Part shown: piece after piece, positions 16,132 to 24,668 of the stretch
Numbering within the stretch: position 1 is the stretch's first letter
Layout: the number at the start of each line of letters is the position of its first letter
Source of the DNA: Leucobacter sp042726155
GTDB lineage: Bacteria > Actinomycetota > Actinomycetes > Actinomycetales > Microbacteriaceae
Reading direction: 5' to 3'
Assembly: GCF_042726155.1 (NCBI RefSeq)
Contig: NZ_JBHXHV010000002.1
Coordinates: 124,001-188,000 of the forward strand
DNA: 64,000 bases
Position numbers and translations under genes: made by a program
Notes under the pieces: model-generated
The model's input: only the letters and a program-made list of their open reading frames with translations
Databases searched by the model: none
What the model was told of the DNA's origin: nothing

Positions 16132-17694
16132 ATGACGTACGGAATCGAAGACCTGGGTATCGAGACCCCCGGCAAGATCATTGCCGTCCACCTCAATTAC
16201 CCGTCCCGCATCGCACAGCGCGGGCGCACGCCCAAGCACCCCTCGTACTTCGTGAAGCCAGCCTCCTCCCTCGCCCCCACAGGCGGCGTGGTGGAGCGCC
16301 CGGCAGGCACCGAGTTGCTCGCTTTTGAGGGCGAGATCGCGCTCGTTATCGGAGCTCCGGCCCGACACGTCACCCCCGAAGACGGCTGGCAGCACGTGGC
16401 AGCAGTGACGGCGGCCAATGACCTCGGCATCTACGATCTCCGCGCCGCCGACAAGGGCTCGAACCTGCGCAACAAGGGCGGCGACGGGTTTACCCCGATC
16501 GGCCCAAAGGCGATTCCCACCGATGGCATCGGCCCGGACGCGTGGCGCGTGCGCACGTGGGTGAATGGCGAACTCGTGCAAGACGACACGAGTGACACGC
16601 TCACGTTCCCGTTCGGCCAGCTCGTCGCCGACCTCTCCCAGCACCTGACGCTCGAGACAGGCGACGTGATCTTGACGGGAACTCCCGCGGGCTCCTCGGT
16701 TGTGGTACCCGGCGACGTCGTCGAGGTTGAGGTTGACGCCCCCGAGGCTCCCGGCGCCCCGAGCACCGGTCGCCTCGTAACGACGGTCACCCAGGGATCG
16801 GTGCCGTTCGGCGACTTCGGCTCGCAGCCTCAGGTCGACGATCTGCAGCGCATCGAAGCGTGGGGCAGTGAAGCCGAGCACTCGGCGGCAGTGGCTGCCG
16901 GGCGCGCAACTCCGCTCTCGGCCGCCGACACTGACGGGGCCGAAGCTGCTCCGTCGCCGCTGACGTCTGAGATTCGCGAGCAGCTCGCTGGCGTGGCCGT
17001 TGCGACGGTTTCGGCCGCGCTGCGCAAGCGCGGCTACGTCGACATCTTTATCGACGGCGTGCACCCGAATCACGAGGGCGACACCATCATTGGCACAGCG
17101 AAGACTCTGCGCTTCATTCCGTTCCGCCCCGATCTCTTCAAGGCACACGGCGGTGGGTTCAACGCACAGAAACTCGCCTTCGACACGGTGAATCCCGGCG
17201 AGGTGCTCGTGATCGAGGCGCGCGGTGTGCGCGAGACCGGCACCGTCGGCGACGTGCTGGCCCTCCGAGCGCAGGTGCGCGGAGCTGCCGGCATTGTGAC
17301 CGACGGCGGCGTTCGCGACTTCGCGGCCGTGCAGCAGTTCGACATCCCCGTGTTTTCGCAGGGCGCCCACCCGAGCGTGCTCGGTCGACGCCACGTGCCG
17401 TGGGAGGTCGACGTCACGATCGCGTGCGGCGGGGCTGCCGTACAGCCCGGCGACATCATCATGGGTGACCGCGACGGCGTGATCGTGATTCCGCCCGCAC
17501 TCCTCGTGGAGGTTGCTGCCGAGGCCGCCGAACAAGAGGCGGCAGACGCTTGGGTGGCAGATCAGGTGGCCAACGGCGAAGCGGTCGACGGGCTTTTCCC
17601 CATGAACGCGCAGTGGCGCGCCAAGTACGACGCACACCGCGCACAGAACGCTGAGCAGCCCGGCGCAGCAACCGGCCCAGAAGCGCAGGCCTGA
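16132..17694 (+). CDS. Bifunctional fumarylacetoacetate hydrolase-family / RraA-like protein (HpaG position)
   Basis: A 520-residue fusion. Residues about 1-225 are a FAH-family domain with metal ligands E66 and E68 (AFEGEIALVIG), the downstream Asp in TAANDLGIYDLR (D97), and the TGTPAGSSVVVPGDVVEVE end motif. After a linker (about 235-280), residues about 283-480 are an RraA/4-hydroxy-4-methyl-2-oxoglutarate aldolase-like domain with GDVLALRAQ and TDGGVRD (R395, D396). E. coli HpaG has two FAH domains doing OPET decarboxylation and HHDD isomerisation; here the second is replaced by an RraA-like fold. Some RraA-like aldolases decarboxylate oxaloacetate, so this domain may be the decarboxylase (inference). 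Start ATG 16132 follows GAGG; an operator lies just upstream. Confidence 0.85.
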   Translation: MTYGIEDLGIETPGKIIAVHLNYPSRIAQRGRTPKHPSYFVKPASSLAPTGGVVERPAGTELLAFEGEIALVIGAPARHVTPEDGWQHVAAVTAANDLGIYDLRAADKGSNLRNKGGDGFTPIGPKAIPTDGIGPDAWRVRTWVNGELVQDDTSDTLTFPFGQLVADLSQHLTLETGDVILTGTPAGSSVVVPGDVVEVEVDAPEAPGAPSTGRLVTTVTQGSVPFGDFGSQPQVDDLQRIEAWGSEAEHSAAVAAGRATPLSAADTDGAEAAPSPLTSEIREQLAGVAVATVSAALRKRGYVDIFIDGVHPNHEGDTIIGTAKTLRFIPFRPDLFKAHGGGFNAQKLAFDTVNPGEVLVIEARGVRETGTVGDVLALRAQVRGAAGIVTDGGVRDFAAVQQFDIPVFSQGAHPSVLGRRHVPWEVDVTIACGGAAVQPGDIIMGDRDGVIVIPPALLVEVAAEAAEQEAADAWVADQVANGEAVDGLFPMNAQWRAKYDAHRAQNAEQPGAATGPEAQA

Positions 17695-17696
17695 TC

Positions 17697-18404
17697 ATGG
17701 CTTCGGAATCGAAATCGGAGCAGGCATACCGCCTGATCCGCTCCCGCATTGACTCCGGTCAGTACGTGCCGGGGTTCCGGCTGGTACTGGGACCCATCGC
17801 GGCAGAACTCGACATGTCTGTGGTGCCAGTGCGCGAGGCGATCCGCAGACTCGAAGCCGAACAGTTAGTGACGTTCGAGCGCAACGTCGGCGCGCAGGTA
17901 GCCCTGATCAAGGAGACCGAGTACCTGCACACCATGCAGACGCTTGCCCTCGTAGAGGGGTCAGCGACCGGGCTCGCTGCGCCAGACATCACGCCAGAAC
18001 AGATCCGTCGCGCGCGCGAAATCAACGCCACCATGCGAGATACGCTCTCGGGCGCCTTCGATCCGCAGCGCTTCACCGAGCTCAACCTCGACTTTCACAG
18101 CGTGCTATTCGAGGCGTGCCCGAACCCGCACATCCTCGATCTCGTACATCGCGGCTGGAGCCGTATGAACGTGCTGCGCAATTCGTCGTTCAGTTTCGTG
18201 CCCGCTCGCGCCTCCGAGTCCGTTGACGAGCACGAGCAGCTGCTCAGTCTCATCGAGAGCGGCGCCTCGCCCCTCGACATTGAGCTCGCGGCCCGCGCCC
18301 ACCGCACCGCGACGCTCGACGCGGTGCTGGCATACACGGAAGAACACCACCACTCCCCATCCGATTCAGCAATCCGATCCCGCAATCTGGAGGAATACGC
18401 ATGA
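17697..18404 (+). CDS. GntR-family transcriptional regulator with FCD domain
   Basis: A 235-residue FadR-subfamily regulator. The winged helix is at about 5-75: AYRLIRSRIDSGQYVPGFRL, then LDMSVVPVREAIRRLEAEQLV as recognition helix and wing. The all-helical FCD ligand domain (about 90-225) has the expected metal-binding His and Asp pattern (LNLDFHSVLFEACPNPHILDLV; then ARAHRTATLDAVL). It sits inside the hpa cluster, 2 bases after the FAH-RraA stop, and overlaps hpaE by ATGA. It most likely represses the cluster by binding the two ATCGTATACGAT palindromes and is released by a pathway acid; both points are inference. Confidence 0.9.
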   Translation: MASESKSEQAYRLIRSRIDSGQYVPGFRLVLGPIAAELDMSVVPVREAIRRLEAEQLVTFERNVGAQVALIKETEYLHTMQTLALVEGSATGLAAPDITPEQIRRAREINATMRDTLSGAFDPQRFTELNLDFHSVLFEACPNPHILDLVHRGWSRMNVLRNSSFSFVPARASESVDEHEQLLSLIESGASPLDIELAARAHRTATLDAVLAYTEEHHHSPSDSAIRSRNLEEYA

Positions 18405-19900
18405 CGCATCAGAAGCCCGCAGGGCTCCCCGACCGCATCCGCCATTTCATCGACGGTGAATTCGTCGATTCCGTTGGCGGCGAGACTTTCGACGTGCTCG
18501 ATCCCGTCACCAACGAAAACTACATCCAGGCCGCAGCGGGCCAGCAGGCCGACATCGACCTGGCGGTCGCCGCAGCGAAGCGCGCGTTCACCGAGGGACC
18601 GTGGCCGAAGCTGCTCCCCCGCGAGCGCTCGCGCATTCTGCACAAGGTCGCAGACATCGTCGAGTCCCGCGACGCGCAGCTCGCCGAGCTCGAAAGCTTC
18701 GACTCGGGCCTGCCGATCACGCAGGCCAAGGGCCAGGCGCGCCGCGCCGCCGAGAACTTCCGCTTCTTCGCAGACCTCATCGTCGCCCAGCACGACGACA
18801 CCTTCAAGGTGCCGGGCCGCCAGATCAACTACGTCAACCGCAAGCCGATCGGCGTCGCGGGGCTCATCACCCCCTGGAACACGCCGTTCATGCTCGAGTC
18901 GTGGAAGCTCGGCCCCGCGCTCGCGACCGGCAACACCGTCGTATTGAAGCCTGCCGAGTTCACGCCGCTTTCGGCGTCGCTCTGGGCCGAGATCTTCCGT
19001 GAGGCCGGCGTACCCGACGGCGTCTTCAACCTCGTGAACGGTCTCGGTGAAGAGGCGGGCGACGCGCTCGTGAAGCACCCCGACGTGCCGCTGATCTCAT
19101 TCACCGGCGAGAGCAGCACCGGGTCCCTGATCTTCGGCAACGCAGCGCCGTTCCTGAAGGGGCTTTCGATGGAGCTCGGCGGCAAGAGCCCGGCCGTCGT
19201 TTTCGCGGATGCGGATCTTGAGGCCGCGCTCGATGCGACGGTATTCGGCGTGTTCAGCCTGAACGGCGAGCGCTGCACCGCCGGTAGCCGCATCCTCGTG
19301 CAGCGCGACATCTACGACGAGTTCGTCGAGCGCTACGCCGAACGCGCGAAGAACGTGGTCGTCGGGCTGCCCTCAGACCCCGCAACCGAGGTGGGCGCGC
19401 TCGTGCACCCCGAGCACTACAACAAGGTCATGAGCTACGTCGAGATCGGCAAGGGCGAGGGCCGCCTCGTCGCCGGCGGCGGCCGCCCCGAGGGCTTCCC
19501 CGTCGGTAACTACATCGCCCCCACTGTGTTCGCCGATGTATCCCCCGATGCGCGCATCTTCCAGGAGGAGATCTTCGGGCCCGTCGTCGCGATCACACCG
19601 TTCGACACCGACGAAGAAGCACTTGAGCTCGCGAACAACACGAAGTACGGCCTGGCTGCCTACATCTGGACGTCAAATCTGAAGCGTGCGCACAACTTCT
19701 CGCAGTCGGTCGACGCCGGAATGGTGTGGCTGAACTCGAACAACGTGCGCGATCTGCGCACCCCCTTCGGTGGCGTGAAGGCATCGGGCCTCGGCCACGA
19801 GGGCGGCTACCGCTCGATCGACTTCTACACCGATCAGCAGGCCGTCCACATCACGCTCAACGAAGCTCACTCACCCAAGTTCGGTGCGGGCGCCAAGTAG
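18401..19900 (+). CDS. hpaE: 5-carboxymethyl-2-hydroxymuconate semialdehyde dehydrogenase
   Basis: A 499-residue NAD-dependent aldehyde dehydrogenase. Catalytic C292 is in SLNGERCTAGSRILV, general base E258 in SMELGGKSPAV, and cofactor-binding VLKPAE at about 181-186. Both the length and the SLNGERC active-site context match HpaE rather than generic betaine or phenylacetaldehyde dehydrogenases. It oxidises the ring-cleavage product of HpaD to 5-carboxymethyl-2-hydroxymuconate. The ATG overlaps the gntR stop (ATGA) and GGAGG lies 7 bases upstream. hpaD follows after 41 bases. Confidence 0.92.
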   Translation: MTHQKPAGLPDRIRHFIDGEFVDSVGGETFDVLDPVTNENYIQAAAGQQADIDLAVAAAKRAFTEGPWPKLLPRERSRILHKVADIVESRDAQLAELESFDSGLPITQAKGQARRAAENFRFFADLIVAQHDDTFKVPGRQINYVNRKPIGVAGLITPWNTPFMLESWKLGPALATGNTVVLKPAEFTPLSASLWAEIFREAGVPDGVFNLVNGLGEEAGDALVKHPDVPLISFTGESSTGSLIFGNAAPFLKGLSMELGGKSPAVVFADADLEAALDATVFGVFSLNGERCTAGSRILVQRDIYDEFVERYAERAKNVVVGLPSDPATEVGALVHPEHYNKVMSYVEIGKGEGRLVAGGGRPEGFPVGNYIAPTVFADVSPDARIFQEEIFGPVVAITPFDTDEEALELANNTKYGLAAYIWTSNLKRAHNFSQSVDAGMVWLNSNNVRDLRTPFGGVKASGLGHEGGYRSIDFYTDQQAVHITLNEAHSPKFGAGAK

Positions 19901-19941
19901 CGGCCCCGAGACATCTAGACGGCACTGAACGGAGACACACC

Positions 19942-21084
19942 ATGGCTAAACTCAACGAAAGCGACAAGACCTCCTCGGGGTTCTGGGTCACCAAAGAAGC
20001 CCCCATCGAGTCAGCGAACCCGATTCTCACTCCTAGGTCGCCCGCGCCCGATATCTTGCGCTGCGCGTACATGGAGCTCATCGTCACCGATCTCGCGGCG
20101 TCACGCGAGTTCTACGTTGACGTGCTCGGTCTGTACGTGACCACCGAGGACGACGAGGCGATCTACCTCCGTTCGACCGAGGAGTTCATTCACCACAACC
20201 TCGTGCTGAGGAAGGGTCCCGTAGCGGCCGTCGCGGCGTTCTCATACCGCGTTCGCTCCCCCGAAGACCTCGACCTCGCAGTCGCGTTCTACGAAGAACT
20301 CGGTTGCGAGGTGCGTCGTAACCCGAACGGTTTCGTGACGGGCATTGGCGACTCGGTGCGCGTTGTTGATCCGCTCGGTTTCCCCTACGAGTTCTTCCAC
20401 CAGACGGAGCACACGGAGCGCATGTCGTGGCGCTACGATCTGCACATTCCCGGCGAACTCGTGCGGCTCGACCACTTCAACCAGATCACCCCCGATGTGC
20501 CGCGAGCGGTCGGCTTCATGCAGAATCTCGGCTTCCGTGTAACCGAAGACATTCAAGACAACGAGGGCACCGTCTACGCCGCGTGGATGCGGCGCAAGCC
20601 GACCGTGCACGACACCGCTATGACCGGCGGCGACGGCCCGCGGATGCACCACGTGTGCTTCGCGACGCACGAGAAGCACAACATTCTCGCAATTTGCGAC
20701 AAGCTCGGCGCACTGCGCAGGTCTGACAGCATCGAGCGCGGCCCCGGTCGCCACGGCGTCTCGAACGCGTTTTACCTGTACCTGCGCGATCCCGACGGCC
20801 ACCGCGTCGAGGTCTACACGCAGGACTACTACACCGGCGACCCCGACAACCCGGTCGTCACTTGGGACGTACACGACAACCAGCGCCGTGACTGGTGGGG
20901 CAACCCGGTCGTCCCGTCCTGGTACACCGACGGCTCCCTGGTGCTCGACCTCGACGGCAACCCGCAGCCGGTGATTGCGCGCACCGATAGCTCGGAGATG
21001 GCCGTGACGATTGGCGCCGACGGGTTTTCGTACACCCGCGACGACGAGGGCGAGAAGGGTTTCAAGCTCGGCAATACGCTGTAG
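19942..21084 (+). CDS. hpaD: 3,4-dihydroxyphenylacetate 2,3-dioxygenase (homoprotocatechuate extradiol dioxygenase)
   Basis: A 380-residue type I (vicinal-oxygen-chelate fold) extradiol dioxygenase. Relative to the structurally studied Brevibacterium fuscum enzyme, all key residues line up at a constant +23 offset: metal ligands H178 (RLDHFN), H237 (RMHHVCF) and E290 (HRVEVYTQ), plus N180, H223, R266, H271 and Y280 of the active site. It opens the ring of homoprotocatechuate between C2 and C3. ATG 19942 has GGAGA upstream; an in-frame ATG at 19726 lies inside hpaE and is rejected. It is followed by a 22-bp perfect hairpin. Confidence 0.95.
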   Translation: MAKLNESDKTSSGFWVTKEAPIESANPILTPRSPAPDILRCAYMELIVTDLAASREFYVDVLGLYVTTEDDEAIYLRSTEEFIHHNLVLRKGPVAAVAAFSYRVRSPEDLDLAVAFYEELGCEVRRNPNGFVTGIGDSVRVVDPLGFPYEFFHQTEHTERMSWRYDLHIPGELVRLDHFNQITPDVPRAVGFMQNLGFRVTEDIQDNEGTVYAAWMRRKPTVHDTAMTGGDGPRMHHVCFATHEKHNILAICDKLGALRRSDSIERGPGRHGVSNAFYLYLRDPDGHRVEVYTQDYYTGDPDNPVVTWDVHDNQRRDWWGNPVVPSWYTDGSLVLDLDGNPQPVIARTDSSEMAVTIGADGFSYTRDDEGEKGFKLGNTL

Positions 21085-21092
21085 ATTTTCCA

Positions 21093-21141
21093 GCACGACG
21101 ACGGGCCGGGGCGCACTGCGCGCCCCGGCCCGTCGTCGTGC
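21093..21141 (+). terminator. Strong hairpin after hpaD
   Basis: A perfect 22-bp GC-rich stem (21093-21114 with 21120-21141) and a 5-base loop (ACTGC), beginning 8 bases after the hpaD stop. There is no T-run, only GCATCGTATTT downstream. It probably ends most hpa transcripts before the permease gene, which would then need its own promoter in 21142-21321. Confidence 0.85.
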
Positions 21142-21156
21142 GCATCGTATTTCCAC

Positions 21157-21178
21157 CCAATTAGGACTATCCAATTGG
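21157..21178 (+). promoter_or_regulatory. Repeated CCAATT motif before the permease gene
   Basis: CCAATT occurs at 21157-21162 and again at 21171-21176, the second inside the palindrome CCAATTGG (21171-21178), 14 bases (over one helical turn) apart. It is AT-rich compared with its surroundings and lies between the hpaD terminator and the permease start, so it may be a regulator site. No factor is assigned. Confidence 0.3.
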
Positions 21179-21321
21179 AAAGCTTTGCGCGCATGTCCAT
21201 GCCCCCTGCGCGCAACGCATAGCCCTTGCGTGTGCTCCTTTTTAGACTCGGAAGCAGCAGCGGGTAGACCCTTCACACCCCCGCACCGGCAATGCCGCCA
21301 CACGCGAGAGGAAGTACCCCG

Positions 21322-22893
21322 ATGAGCGCACTCAACGCAGCGAGCGCCCCCAGCGCAGCGCAATCGTCGCAGACGAGCGCAACACCCGAACACGATCCGG
21401 GGCTGAGTCGCCGCACACTCGGCGTTCCCGCGATCACCCTCATGATCATCGCGGCATCGGCGCCGCTCACAGTCGTCGCCGGCGGCGTCACCACCTCATT
21501 CGCCGTGACTGAATCGCTCGGCGTTCCACTCGGCTTCCTCCTGATCGCGGTCATCCTTGCCGTCTTCGCCGTGGGCTACACCGCGATGGGCCGCCACATC
21601 ACGAACGCGGGTGCCTTCTATGCGTATATCGCGCAGGGCATCTCCCGCCCGCTCGGTGTCGGGGCCTCGCTCGTCGCGCTCGTCTCCTACAACGCCATGC
21701 AGGTCGGCATTTACGGTCTTTTCGGATTTCAGCTCTCGATGTTCCTCGAGGCAAAGTTCGGCTTCTCGTCGCCGTGGTGGGTGTGGATCCTCATCTGCAT
21801 CGCCGTTGTCGGAGTACTCGGCGTAAACCGCGTCGATGTCTCTGCGAAGGTACTCGGCGTGCTCGTGGGCCTCGAATTCCTCGTCGTTATCGTTTTCGAC
21901 GTCATCTCGTTCGCTGTCGCCCCGGAGGGCGTCTCGACCGCGGCACTCAACCCCACGACGCTGTTCGGCCCGGCCCTCGGCATCATTCTCGTCTTCGGCG
22001 TCGCGGCCTTCATGGGATTCGAGGGCGCGGCCATCTATGGTGAAGAAGCGAAGGATCCCAAGCGCACCGTCCCCCGCGCCACCTACGCGGCGATCGCGAT
22101 CATCGGCGTCTTCTACGCGTTCAGCGCCTGGGCGTTCTCCGTTGGCATCGGGCCGTCGTCGATCATCCAGGCCTCGCAGGAATCTGGCCCGGATCTGATG
22201 TTCGTTTTCATGACCGAACAGTCCGGCGTCATCTTCTCCGACATCATGACGCTGCTCTTCCTGACGAGCCTGTTCGCCTCACTCCAGTCGTTCCACAACG
22301 CGGTCGCACGCTACTTCTTCTCGCTCGGCCGCGAGGGCGTGCTGCCCAGCTGGTTCGCGCGCACCTCGCGAGTCGGCGCCCCGTGGGCCGGATCCGTAGC
22401 GCAGACCGTCATCGCCGTCGTCGTCGTGATCGCCTTCATTCTCGGCGGCGAGGTCTTCGGCGGCGCAGACGCGCTGGGCGACTCAGCATTCCTGTTCCCG
22501 GTGCTCACCATGTTCACATGGCTGACGAACACCGGAGCAATGGGGCTCGTGCTGCTCATGGCTATTACGGCCGCAGCCGTGATCGGCTACTTTGCGCGCA
22601 ACCGTCGCGGTCTCAGCGTGTGGGTGACCGTGGTCGCCCCGGCGGTGTCGGGGCTTGCGCTGCTCTGGGTGTTCATCATGATCCTGCAGAACTTCCCGCT
22701 GATGCTCGGCCAGACCGAACCCGACGCCACGACGTTCGTGCTCCCGGGTGTCGTGTTCGTGGCGGCCATCGTCGGCATTGTGTGGGCGCTCATCATGCGT
22801 TCACGCGCACCGAAGCTGTACGCGCAGATCGGCCACGGCACTGAGCCCGGCGCCTACGGCACGGAACTCCTGGAGGTAGTTCCCGACGAGTAG
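21322..22893 (+). CDS. APC-superfamily permease
   Basis: A 523-residue permease with about 12 membrane segments. The first helix begins at about residue 40 with LGVPAITLMIIAASAPLTVVAGG, and the AFMGFEGAAIYGEEAKDPKRTVPRA block is the APC signature (amino acids, amines, or aromatic acids). ATG 21322 is used instead of 21292 because GAGAGGAAG is at 21305-21313. It closes the homoprotocatechuate cluster, so it may import 4-hydroxyphenylacetate, homoprotocatechuate, tyramine or a similar precursor. That substrate is inferred from position only. Confidence 0.88.
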   Translation: MSALNAASAPSAAQSSQTSATPEHDPGLSRRTLGVPAITLMIIAASAPLTVVAGGVTTSFAVTESLGVPLGFLLIAVILAVFAVGYTAMGRHITNAGAFYAYIAQGISRPLGVGASLVALVSYNAMQVGIYGLFGFQLSMFLEAKFGFSSPWWVWILICIAVVGVLGVNRVDVSAKVLGVLVGLEFLVVIVFDVISFAVAPEGVSTAALNPTTLFGPALGIILVFGVAAFMGFEGAAIYGEEAKDPKRTVPRATYAAIAIIGVFYAFSAWAFSVGIGPSSIIQASQESGPDLMFVFMTEQSGVIFSDIMTLLFLTSLFASLQSFHNAVARYFFSLGREGVLPSWFARTSRVGAPWAGSVAQTVIAVVVVIAFILGGEVFGGADALGDSAFLFPVLTMFTWLTNTGAMGLVLLMAITAAAVIGYFARNRRGLSVWVTVVAPAVSGLALLWVFIMILQNFPLMLGQTEPDATTFVLPGVVFVAAIVGIVWALIMRSRAPKLYAQIGHGTEPGAYGTELLEVVPDE

Positions 22894-22949
22894 CGCCAGG
22901 CACCACTCGGTGCCGAGCCCCTCGCTCGATGCCGAGCCCCTCGCATAAC

Positions 22950-22993
22950 GCCGAGCCCCTCCCGAATACACGCCTTCTCGGGAGGGGCTCGGC
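22950..22993. terminator. Hairpin after the permease gene
   Basis: A perfect 16-bp stem, GCCGAGCCCCTCCCGA at 22950-22965 with its complement at 22978-22993, and a 12-base loop. The core GCCGAGCCCCTC is also present at 22931-22942 and in part before that, so the left arm arose in a short tandem array. It lies between the convergent permease and YCII genes. Confidence 0.7.
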
Positions 22994-23010
22994 GTCCGTA
23001 GAGGGGTTCG

Positions 23011-23103
23011 GCGCTTGCGGGTAAGGGCACAGCGCTCGCAGGCAAGGGCCCAGCGCTCGTGGGCACTGGCACAGCGCTCGCGGGCACGGCCCAGCGCTTG
23101 ACG
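23011..23103. repeat. Imperfect 21-bp tandem repeat
   Basis: Four units of about 21 bases (23011-23031, 23032-23052, 23053-23073, 23074-23093) and a partial fifth share the frame GCGCTCGCGGGCA(A/C)GGGC(A/C)CA. They lie between the permease hairpin and the end of the YCII gene. No coding role is supported. Confidence 0.7.
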
Positions 23104-23445
23104 CTAACTCTCCGGGTCGTAGTGGAAGGCGTGCACCTCCTGCGGGCACCGACAGGCCGCCGCGATCCTCGCCGCCCACTCGAGTGCGACCTCGCGAGTC
23201 GGGGTGCGCAGCACCGTGAACCCGCCGGTCAACGGCACCCACGGCTGCCCGCCGGCTGGCTCAAGCGTGCCATCACCGGTGACGCGGACAGGGGCGATGG
23301 ACTCGTCGATCCCGCCCCCGAACACCCACACCCCCGCGGCCTTCGCAGCGCGCACAACCGCGTGCGACTCCTCCACGGAACGGTCATACTCGGCCCGAGA
23401 GACGACCATTGCGGCACTCGGAAACGTGATCAAATAGTGGTCCAC
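23104..23445 (-). CDS. YCII-related protein
   Basis: A 113-residue single-domain protein with the YCII (DGPF) dimeric alpha/beta barrel: N-terminal strand HYLITFP, central Gly-rich loop GVWVFGGGIDES, and TGGFTVLRTPTREVALEWAARIA. YCII proteins include a peroxidase-like or muconolactone-isomerase-like fold and an anti-sigma-linked family; the function here is unknown. GTG at 23445 is preceded by GAGGAGG. It lies downstream of prs on the same strand, separated by a two-tier hairpin, so it is probably transcribed separately. Confidence 0.75.
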   Translation of the reverse strand: MDHYLITFPSAAMVVSRAEYDRSVEESHAVVRAAKAAGVWVFGGGIDESIAPVRVTGDGTLEPAGGQPWVPLTGGFTVLRTPTREVALEWAARIAAACRCPQEVHAFHYDPES

Positions 23446-23549
23446 AGCTGCCTCCTCGCAGGCGATGCCCTTATTCCATCACGCGCGAGCCCCCAACGCA
23501 CCCTCCCGGGCGCCCTCCTGAACCCGTCGCCGAGCACCCCACAACGCAA

Positions 23550-23603
23550 CTGTGGTCGCATATCGGCCCTTCAGCGGCGTGAAGGGGCAATATGCGACCA
23601 CAG
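23550..23603. terminator. Two-tier intergenic hairpin after prs
   Basis: The outer stem is a perfect 14 bp (CTGTGGTCGCATAT at 23550-23563 with 23590-23603). Inside it, CCCTTCA at 23567-23573 pairs with 23580-23586. There is no T-run. It is placed downstream of prs and upstream of the YCII gene, both on the minus strand. Confidence 0.75.
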
Positions 23604-23644
23604 AACGGGGACGCGAAGCGCCCAAAAGTCTCAGACTCGCGCGG

Positions 23645-24622
23645 TTACGCAGCGCCCTCGAACATCGAGGTGACTGAACCGTCTTCGAAGACCTCGTGAA
23701 TGGCCTTCGCCAGCAGCGGGGCAATCGACAGCACGGTGAGCTTTTCGAAGCGCTTCTCCATCGGCACGGGCAGGGTGTCGGTGACGACGACCTGGTCGAT
23801 GAAGTCCTGCGAGAGGTGCTCAATGGCGCGACCCGAGAAGATCGCGTGGGTGCACGCAATGGTGACGCCGCGGGCGCCCGCGGCCTTCAGCGCTTCGGCC
23901 GCCTTCGCGATGGTGCCGCCGGTGTCGATCATGTCGTCGACGACGACGCACCACCGATCCTGCACGGTGCCGACGATCTCGTGCACCGAAACCTGGTTCG
24001 GCACGAGTGGGTCGCGGCGCTTGTGAATGATGGCGAGCGGCGCGTCGAGCTTGTCGCTCCAGACGTCGGCCACGCGCACGCGGCCCATATCTGGCGACAC
24101 GACGGTGAGGTCGTCGCGCGCGATGGTCTTGCGGAAGTGTTCGAGCAGCACGGGCATTGCGAAGAGGTGATCAACGGGGCCGTCAAAGAAGCCCTGGATC
24201 TGCGGCGCGTGCAGATCAACCGACATGATGCGGTCGGCACCGGCGGCCTTGAACAGGTCGGCGACGAGCCGGGCCGAGATCGGCTCGCGGCCGCGGCCCT
24301 TCTTGTCTTGGCGCGAGTAGGGGTAGAACGGCGCGACCACGGTGATGCGCTTCGCCGAAGCGCGCTTCAGCGCGTCGACCATGATGAGCTGCTCCATGAG
24401 CCACTCGTTGATCGGGAACGTGTGCGACTGCAGCACGAATGCATCCGACCCGCGCACGCTCTCGTCGAACCGCGCATAGAGCTCGCCGTTCGCGAACGTG
24501 CGGGCGTCCGTTGGCACAAGTTCGGCTCCGAGTTCGGAGGCGACCTGCTCGGCCAGCTCGGGGTACGCCCGGCCAGTGATCAAGACGAGCTTTTTCTGCC
24601 CGGCCATCTCGATTGTGCTCAT
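23645..24622 (-). CDS. prs: Ribose-phosphate pyrophosphokinase
   Basis: A 325-residue class I PRPP synthetase that makes PRPP from ribose 5-phosphate and ATP for nucleotide, His and Trp synthesis. Visible motifs are FANGE (43-47), PYSRQDKK (101-108) of the ATP loop, VDLHAPQIQGFF (135-146), KRR (201-203), and the PRPP-binding VVVDDMIDTGGT (226-237). ATG 24622 is preceded by GAGGAG; an in-frame ATG at 24691 overlaps the end of glmU and is rejected. It lies 46 bases after glmU on the same strand, the usual actinobacterial glmU-prs operon. Confidence 0.97.
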   Translation of the reverse strand: MSTIEMAGQKKLVLITGRAYPELAEQVASELGAELVPTDARTFANGELYARFDESVRGSDAFVLQSHTFPINEWLMEQLIMVDALKRASAKRITVVAPFYPYSRQDKKGRGREPISARLVADLFKAAGADRIMSVDLHAPQIQGFFDGPVDHLFAMPVLLEHFRKTIARDDLTVVSPDMGRVRVADVWSDKLDAPLAIIHKRRDPLVPNQVSVHEIVGTVQDRWCVVVDDMIDTGGTIAKAAEALKAAGARGVTIACTHAIFSGRAIEHLSQDFIDQVVVTDTLPVPMEKRFEKLTVLSIAPLLAKAIHEVFEDGSVTSMFEGAA

Positions 24623-24668
24623 CCCTGCATGCTCCTCATCGGTGCTGACATCCCCAACAGTGCTCGTG

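Noticed and set aside
16075..17637. A 520-codon minus-strand open frame opposite the FAH-RraA gene
   Set aside because: The plus-strand product has clear domains and an operator; the antisense frame is a GC-bias shadow.
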